Of a DNA stretch of 64,000 nt, positions 57,837 to 64,000 are shown one piece after another. Each line of letters starts with the position of its first letter. Position 1 is the stretch's first letter. The DNA lies in NCBI RefSeq assembly GCF_036417845.1, contig NC_089985.1, positions 26,246,583 through 26,310,582 of the forward strand, in the 5' to 3' direction. The notes beneath the pieces were generated by a model. That model searched no databases, was not told the DNA's origin, and worked only from the letters and a program-made list of their open reading frames with translations. Position numbers and translations under genes: made by a program. The stretch is from Apteryx mantelli (taxonomy: Eukaryota > Chordata > Aves > Apterygiformes > Apterygidae).

Positions 57837-60800
57837 TGTATTATTACTTTTTTTAACTTAAAACTGTCTTCCTAGTAGCAGGTAGCTGTAGGAGCAATAC
57901 TTCTATTATGATTATTTTACAGTTTCAGTGACCTCTGCATGAAGATTTCTGAACTGCTGGTAGTTTGAAGCTGATGGGTGAAGGGTCATTTTAAACTTGC
58001 CATGTTTCTTACACTCCTTACCTATAGTTTTGGCTATTGTCTAATATCCTAGAGAGGATACAGTGTGGCGTGATCCTTTTGTCTGGCCCAAAGCAATTGC
58101 TGCTTGCAAGATTAGACCCCAAAAGTGAAAATATCTGGAAATGCTGAAATGGAGAAGGTAGGCAAACTTCATTATTTATCCCTAGTCTGTAATTCAAACA
58201 TGTTTTAAATCACTTGAAAGAAGTGATCCCACTTTCCCCCTTGCCACCCACTCCCTCCTTATGCTGGTACAGCCATTTGTGACACCATATGGTGAACTGT
58301 AGTGGGTGACCAACCTAGCTGAAAAATAACTCTGGATGGAATATGTCGCTACTACCTAGAGAAGATTTTCCACTTGCCATGAACCAGCAGCTGAATTATT
58401 TCCTCGGTTTGCTATACAGGGTCACCTAGATGGTTTGATTTCCATAATTCTTTGTAAAATACAGTCCTCCTTAAATGCTACACTTTGCAGTGAGTAGACA
58501 CACTTCTGTCAATGAAAAGAAAGGGGAAAGAAAATCCTTCTTGAAACAAGGAATTAGGTCATGTTAGGCTTTTTTTCCCCCAAGGTCTTCTGAAAGAGAA
58601 GGAATTTAGACACTTCTGTGCTCTGAGCCATTCTTCAAAACACCCTGCTTATCTTTCATATAGTAATTGGTCCCTGGGTTTCTCTTATACCTCTTTTTAT
58701 AATGTCGAGGGTTTCCTTCACTGAAGCAGACACACATCTGTTTTTTTCCAACCTATTCAGAGGTTCTGTTTTGCAGCCCTTAAGTACACTATTTTTCATA
58801 GTCTCCTATATGCATTTCGGTGGACTTCTCCTGTATGTATTGAAGTAAATCAATTTTCAAACTAACCTCTGCCATGTTTACCACAGCAACTGTTTTATTC
58901 AGAACTAGGCTCCACTAATTTCCACAGTTGTGCCCTCAGGGCTCTGATGCACAACCTTTAAGAAAATCAACACTCACAGTAAGATAAGCACAAATGACTT
59001 ACCTGTTCTCACTAATTGCTGTATTTTAATTTAAATGTTAATTTCCTTAAAACTATAGACATGGTCTAATTTTTCTAAAAAACTGCTCAGCACATCTGTA
59101 GGTCAGGAGTAAGTAAACATACTATCTTCCCTGACCTTTTTAGTTTACCTTGTTTTCTTTGATATATATGAAAATAAGGAAGTCGTGGTTCTGAGCATAA
59201 GTTAACAAGTAATTTCTTGGAGTTTAGATAAAAGATCTCCTAGGGATGTGTTATTCATCTAGAGATGTTCTTTTGCTTTCCTCATAAACCTAACTGGTAG
59301 CTGTAGAAGGAGATAGGATACTGGCCTAGAAGAACTGTTGGTCTTACCCGGTATTGCATTTCATATATGTAACAGTGAAGAACATGTATCTACTGTCTTG
59401 ATGGTAAATGTTAAGATTCTCCCACATATGCTAAACTCTTGCAGTACTATAGATCTGATTTTATATCCAGTTTCCATTTATATTTGTGCAAATATGTGCT
59501 TGGTTTGTTGGCTTTATTTAGCTTTCTATTAGAAGTACATTCAGTTACTAATGGATGTCAAAGTGCATGGGAGTGAAAAGGCTTGACCTCTGGAGATGGA
59601 AATGTTATTAATGCTTAAATGATTCTATTCAAATTCTGGTTAACGCATCAGTTGTTACGAATGTCAGTGTATTTGTTTGTGCAGTGCACTTTGTGATATT
59701 AGGCTGTGATTTTTCCCACAGGTATAAATGAGTTAATTTAGTTAGAAATGTACAGCTTTTGTGCATATAAGTATAGACAGCATGTAGACTGTGATCTTGC
59801 AATTGCTCATACACATGCTTTGCTTTAACTTTCTCTGTAGTTGTATTGCTTTTAGTAGACCTTCTTCTGTGAAAGGACTCAAGCATGTGTCAGCATTTGT
59901 GAGATTAAGACATTCAATGTCTAGCTTCAGACTGTTTGTTTCTGCTGTATGAGAAACTTTCCCTTTAAATAGTTACTAACTGGAACAGCAAAGGAGTAGC
60001 CATGGAAGGCTGGACTTTATTCATACAGAAATCCCTAGCAGACACAACTGTTGATTTTTAAGGAAAAAACATTTGGGCTCATAAACAGAAATTTGCACTG
60101 TTGGATTATGTCCAAAATTTGACCTACTTTGTTTTGTTCTGTTTTCTCCTTTATAATCTCTTTGCACAGTCCATGTAATTTTTTGTGTTCTGCTTTGTTC
60201 TTCAAAGCATAGATTAAACCATACTTTTCTCTAAACGGATAAATTCCAGCAGTATAGGATTCTAGAGCAACCCTCCAATTTTACAGACCAGAGAGCCACA
60301 AAAAGAAATAAAAATGGTTGAGCAAACATTTTAGTCTTGGGTTTTTGCAAGGTTAGAATACTGACAATTACAAAAAAAGTATATATACATATAATAATTA
60401 AAGATATTGGATAAGAATATTTTGGTAAAACAAAAGTAGACCCCAAACTTATGACAGGTTTGTGCAATCAAATCGGAGGTCAGGAGTGCTAGATTGTTAA
60501 CCAATGAGTTTTCTGAACATGAGAACTGAAGAAATCTATTTTCTGATTGATGACTTCTCTGAATTAAAGTAATGCTGCAGCATGAATTCAGCTCTTTTTC
60601 AGCATCAGAGAATCTATAAAGGAAAGTGGTGTTCTGAAGGCCTTAACCCCAGCAAAGCTTCAGTCTGAGCTCCTGTCTCCTTAGACGCCAAGGAACTTTG
60701 CTGAATCACGGAAATGAAACCCAAGGATGCCCAAGGATGGAGTAATGAACAAGGCGTGAGCTCTGATTGAAGACTTTCTTGCAATTAGAGTGTTCAGGAC

Positions 60801-63529
60801 CACTTTTCCCAGGTGACAGCTCAGGTTGCACAGCAGTCTTTCCTTCTGTGGAAGCATTAATAGATTCTCCTCTACTCAACTGCCTGTTTTCCCCAAACCT
60901 GTTGGAGAGGCAATGCCTTTAGACCTCTTCCTCTCAATCAAATTTTATTGGAAGGCACTGATGATTTCAGAAATTATGAGAAATTAGTCAGGCAAAAAGC
61001 AATGCAACTGCATATGCCTCATTTCATTAAGAAATCAGGTTAAAACTCTCTTCTGGTTCAACCTATGTAAGTCATGGATGCAATTTTATGTTTGCTTGTG
61101 CACAGGAAACAACTTCTTGGGGAAGGATGAATGCAATCCTAAGAGCTGATTCCTAGCAAATCCCCAGCACCCCTGAACCTCTGCTCATCACATTCTCATC
61201 CAGTCACTGCCAGGAAAATACCAGAACTGGCTGTCTTTATCCCATTTTATAGCCAGCAGAATCGTTAAGGAATCATTGATGCAAAGTAGCTTCAACTTCT
61301 TCTCTTTGCATTAGCATGAATGTGCCTTGTGGTTCTCCAAAAAGTAACAGGGTAACTTGCAAAGAGCTGGAAGTCCAATTTCAGCCTCATTGTTATAAGT
61401 GAGGGAAAATCAGACTCCCATGTTTGCTCAACTTGTGTGTGATCAGTTCACTTCTTGATGGCTGCATTTCAGAGGTTTTGCAAATCAATTTGGAAATTTG
61501 CTTCTGCATGCACATCCTGAGACCTTTGTGTCTAGTAGGAGTGGTTTGAACGAGCCTGAGATTATGGCTTGATTGATGCAAGGGAGCCTCTTGGGGATTG
61601 TAGTCAGTCACAGGAGGTTTCCAGTGCATAGGACTACTAGTCTTGTTAACTAAATCTGACGCTTTGACTTTTCATTGGGTTCTGCTGTTAAACTGTACAC
61701 CTGGCAGCTACATTTTTAAGCCCGTTTACACTGCGTAGGAATTGGCCATCCTGGTGGCTCTGTGGCCTTTCACAACCTCAGATGAGATGTTTAGAGGCAG
61801 CAGGATCAGGTACCTGCATTCAGTCACAGTGCCCAGATATTAGAGTAATAAGCATGATAGAAATATTATGAATATTTATCCAAACAGAGGGCCATCTATC
61901 TTAGGGACACCTATGGTCATCTTCATTACTGAGTTAACAAAGCACTTTATAACCCAGTCAATAACAGTCAGACAGGAATTAATTTCAGCTCCTTTTCTTT
62001 TTACATAGGAGGGAGACTGGAGGTTACTCTTCCTTGACCAAGGTATTCAGGCAGCCATCCCCTTTGCTCCCAAGCTCAAAGGAGCAGTAGGAGACACCTC
62101 AATATCTCGGAGGATGTGCTGAAGGTTGCCAAATAAGAAGTCTCTGATAGCTGAGAAGTCACTTCTCACTCAGTCCCCTTCTCTAGCACCCTGTCCCTCC
62201 ACCACCCTTTGTAGCAGTAGTGTGAGTTTCAGATTTTAAGTGCAAATAGCTTTCAGCAAGTAAAGCCAAATGTAGATTAGAAGAGGTGCCAGGGATGAGA
62301 TAACATTTGGATCTGGTATGAACAGTCCTTCCTCCTCTGCAGCATTCACATTCTAGCAAGTCAAAATACTCAATAATTTCCTGTGGGCTGATACCCACTG
62401 ATTTGATACAAATGGTAGCAACAGGCTCTATCAGGAACTGCCCTGAAGGGCTGTTGATTCATTTAGTCCCACAATGATGACTGAGTGAGCTATTATTTCA
62501 AAAGGCAAGCTGAATCCAGCATGTATTTGCATCAACATGCTAAAGATGACACAACCCATGCCTCACCCACCCTAGCAAATTGTTTTTTTGCTAATGCTTA
62601 TTTGATCTCCATATGTTTGGCTGGGAGACAAGCAACGTTCTTGTGATTTATCTTTATGAACAGTAAACTAAAAATATGCTCTGTGAGGAGGTGGCACTGC
62701 TGTGCTCTGCACACTCATTTTCCTTGCCTCTCTTCTCCATAGGTTAAAGCGGGAGACGTCACTGTGAGGATATGGACTTCAGGGTTCCTGAGATGTTACA
62801 GTGGTTGGGGTCACCTGCACTAGAAGCTTCTTCAAATTCTTATCATTTTCAGAAGTGACTACAGACAGCCGGCGGGTAGCCTTGGTGGTGGAGCCTCAGT
62901 GGTCCCAGTCAGTCAGTGTGTAATAGCTGGTGCCTGCCTGCGCAGGGGCACCTTGCGAGGTCTGCACCCTCGTTCCTCTGGAGAGTTTGCAGGCACTTAC
63001 GCGTCCTTCCAAACATGGGGTTTACATCTGTGTTTCAGCAGTTTTTAAGGGATGCTTCTGACATTGTCAAAGTTGAAGCAACTGGAGCTTTCTTTGGCCC
63101 GGGAGCTGAAGTTGACTCAGCTCGCTTATGTCCAGCTTTGTTTAAAGGCTGTGGCTACCACTTCTGAAATGTTATTTGTGAATGCTATATTACCATGTTA
63201 TCTGCTTTTCCATCTGTTAAATGCCATGGTTTCAGGAGCAAAAATACCACTGGCTGACAGCAGCAGCTGTGAAGTATCTTATTTAGTCGTCGTCTTGAAA
63301 ACAAGTAGTAAAACCCAATACCAGTAAAGATAAGCCAAGTTTTGCTAGAATAAAACTTTATTTGGATGTGATTTTAGGAATGTTACTATTTATAGCTACT
63401 CTGGATTTTTACTGCTAAATATGTCTATATTTGTAAACACAGTTATTTGTTTATTCCCGGTTTAAACAAGGCTAAGCTAGTGTTTATAACCGAGACCCAA
63501 ATACATACCCCTCTGCGTAGATCTGGCCG

Positions 63530-64000
63530 CAGGGTTCAGCCCCCGGCCCGGGGGCGCAGCACCTGCGACCGGGCTGCGGCACCGGAGGGAAGAGCGTCAC
63601 TCGGGCCAAACCCGGCCCCCGCCTGCCGCGTAACCCCGCCGGCTTCGTGACGCACCAGCAGCCGGGCTGCGAGCGCAGCTCACGGGCACAGCGGCGCTCG
63701 CCACCAGGGTCTCGGCGGTGGCTCCGGCGGCCTCCTGCTGCGTTTCCCTGGCAAGCCCTGGGGCCCTCGTGCGAAACCCCATCCGCAAGGGCAGCCTCGC
63801 ATCGCCTCCCCGCACCCCGGGCTCCCCTTTTTCTCTTTTTTTCTCTTTTTTTCTTTTTTTTTCTTTTTTTTTCTTTTCTTTCCCCCCTTTCGCCACCCCC
63901 TCGGCTGGGAGGAGGCGCGCGTGGGAGGCCAGCGGGAGCCACTCCGGGGCGGCGATGCGGCGCGTTCCCTTCACGGTCCATGGCGCTTGCGCGGCCCCAC
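63530..64000 (+). promoter_or_regulatory. CpG island at the right edge, probable SSX2IP promoter
   Basis: GC- and CpG-rich sequence begins at about 63530 and runs off the window. In human the next gene past LPAR3 in this direction is SSX2IP, transcribed with the same orientation, so its promoter is the expected occupant. No exon of it can be confirmed here. Long minus-strand frames across the island are GC artefacts. Confidence 0.5.
63822..63891 (+). repeat. 70-bp pure polypyrimidine tract within the right-edge CpG island
   Basis: Only C and T occur for about 70 bases, mostly as repeats of C followed by 5-9 T with a roughly 8-10-base period, ending in TTTCCCCCCTTTC. Such mirror-like homopyrimidine tracts can form triplex (H-DNA) and are often found near promoters. 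Confidence 0.85.

Larger units (their letters stand above)
55700..63480. other. Intergenic region between LPAR3 and the right-hand CpG island
   Basis: No coding exon was recognised on either strand. The longest frame, 56270-56701 on the + strand (143 codons), is low-complexity in character and shows no domain. The region includes the CR1 remnant and an AT microsatellite described separately. Otherwise it is unique AT-rich sequence. Confidence 0.6.

Noticed and set aside
63484-63981. Minus-strand frames of 125-165 codons at the right edge
   Set aside because: Composition-driven: a lysine/arginine run comes from the pyrimidine tract. Synteny predicts a + strand gene here.
1-64000. CRISPR arrays, prokaryotic operons, rRNA or tRNA genes, intact retroviral genomes
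   Set aside because: None seen. There are no regularly spaced repeats, no paired long terminal repeats and no long retroviral frames.

Overview
The window is vertebrate nuclear DNA, most likely from a bird. Its genes are multi-exon with GT-AG introns, CpG-island promoters and AATAAA polyadenylation signals. They are compact: the MCOLN2 coding region spans about 22 kb, interspersed repeats are sparse, and the one clear transposon trace is an old CR1-type LINE. Two protein-coding genes can be read completely, both on the + strand. Nothing in the window looks like a prokaryotic or viral system, a CRISPR array or a tRNA/rRNA gene.

Layout. At 1-760 there is AT-rich sequence ending in a good polyadenylation signal. 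It is probably the 3' UTR of a gene to the left, and conserved gene order suggests MCOLN3. A CpG island at about 4150-5160 holds the promoter and first exon(s) of MCOLN2 (TRPML2). Thirteen further coding exons between 8078 and 26634 join in frame into a 556-residue mucolipin TRP channel, and polyadenylation signals follow at 27041-27050. About 6.6 kb without coding sequence leads to a second CpG island (about 33700-34060). This is the best candidate for the promoter and noncoding first exon of LPAR3. A weaker GC-rich patch lies at 37930-38330. LPAR3 has two coding exons, 43180-43915 and 53328-53677, separated by a 9.4 kb intron that interrupts transmembrane helix 6. Together they encode a 361-residue lysophosphatidic acid receptor. 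Several AATAAA signals lie between 53925 and 55693. The rest, 55.7-63.5 kb, holds no coding sequence I can support, but it contains the CR1 remnant at about 56930-57310. A CpG island begins at about 63530 and runs off the right edge. By the human order MCOLN3-MCOLN2-LPAR3-SSX2IP it should be the SSX2IP promoter.

The genes are neighbours by conserved synteny and do not form one pathway. MCOLN2 encodes an endolysosomal cation channel, and LPAR3 encodes a plasma-membrane G-protein-coupled receptor for LPA. Exon boundaries were set by hand from splice consensus, reading-frame continuity and recognised family sequence. The internal exons are very secure. First exons, transcription start sites and 3' ends are inferred. 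The less ordinary observations are regulatory or structural: two frame-compatible first exons for MCOLN2, several G-quadruplex motifs (one next to a cryptic splice acceptor), a 24-bp perfect palindrome inside a direct repeat, a Z-DNA-prone TG/CG/CA tract beside the LPAR3 CpG island, and a short uORF just upstream of the LPAR3 start.
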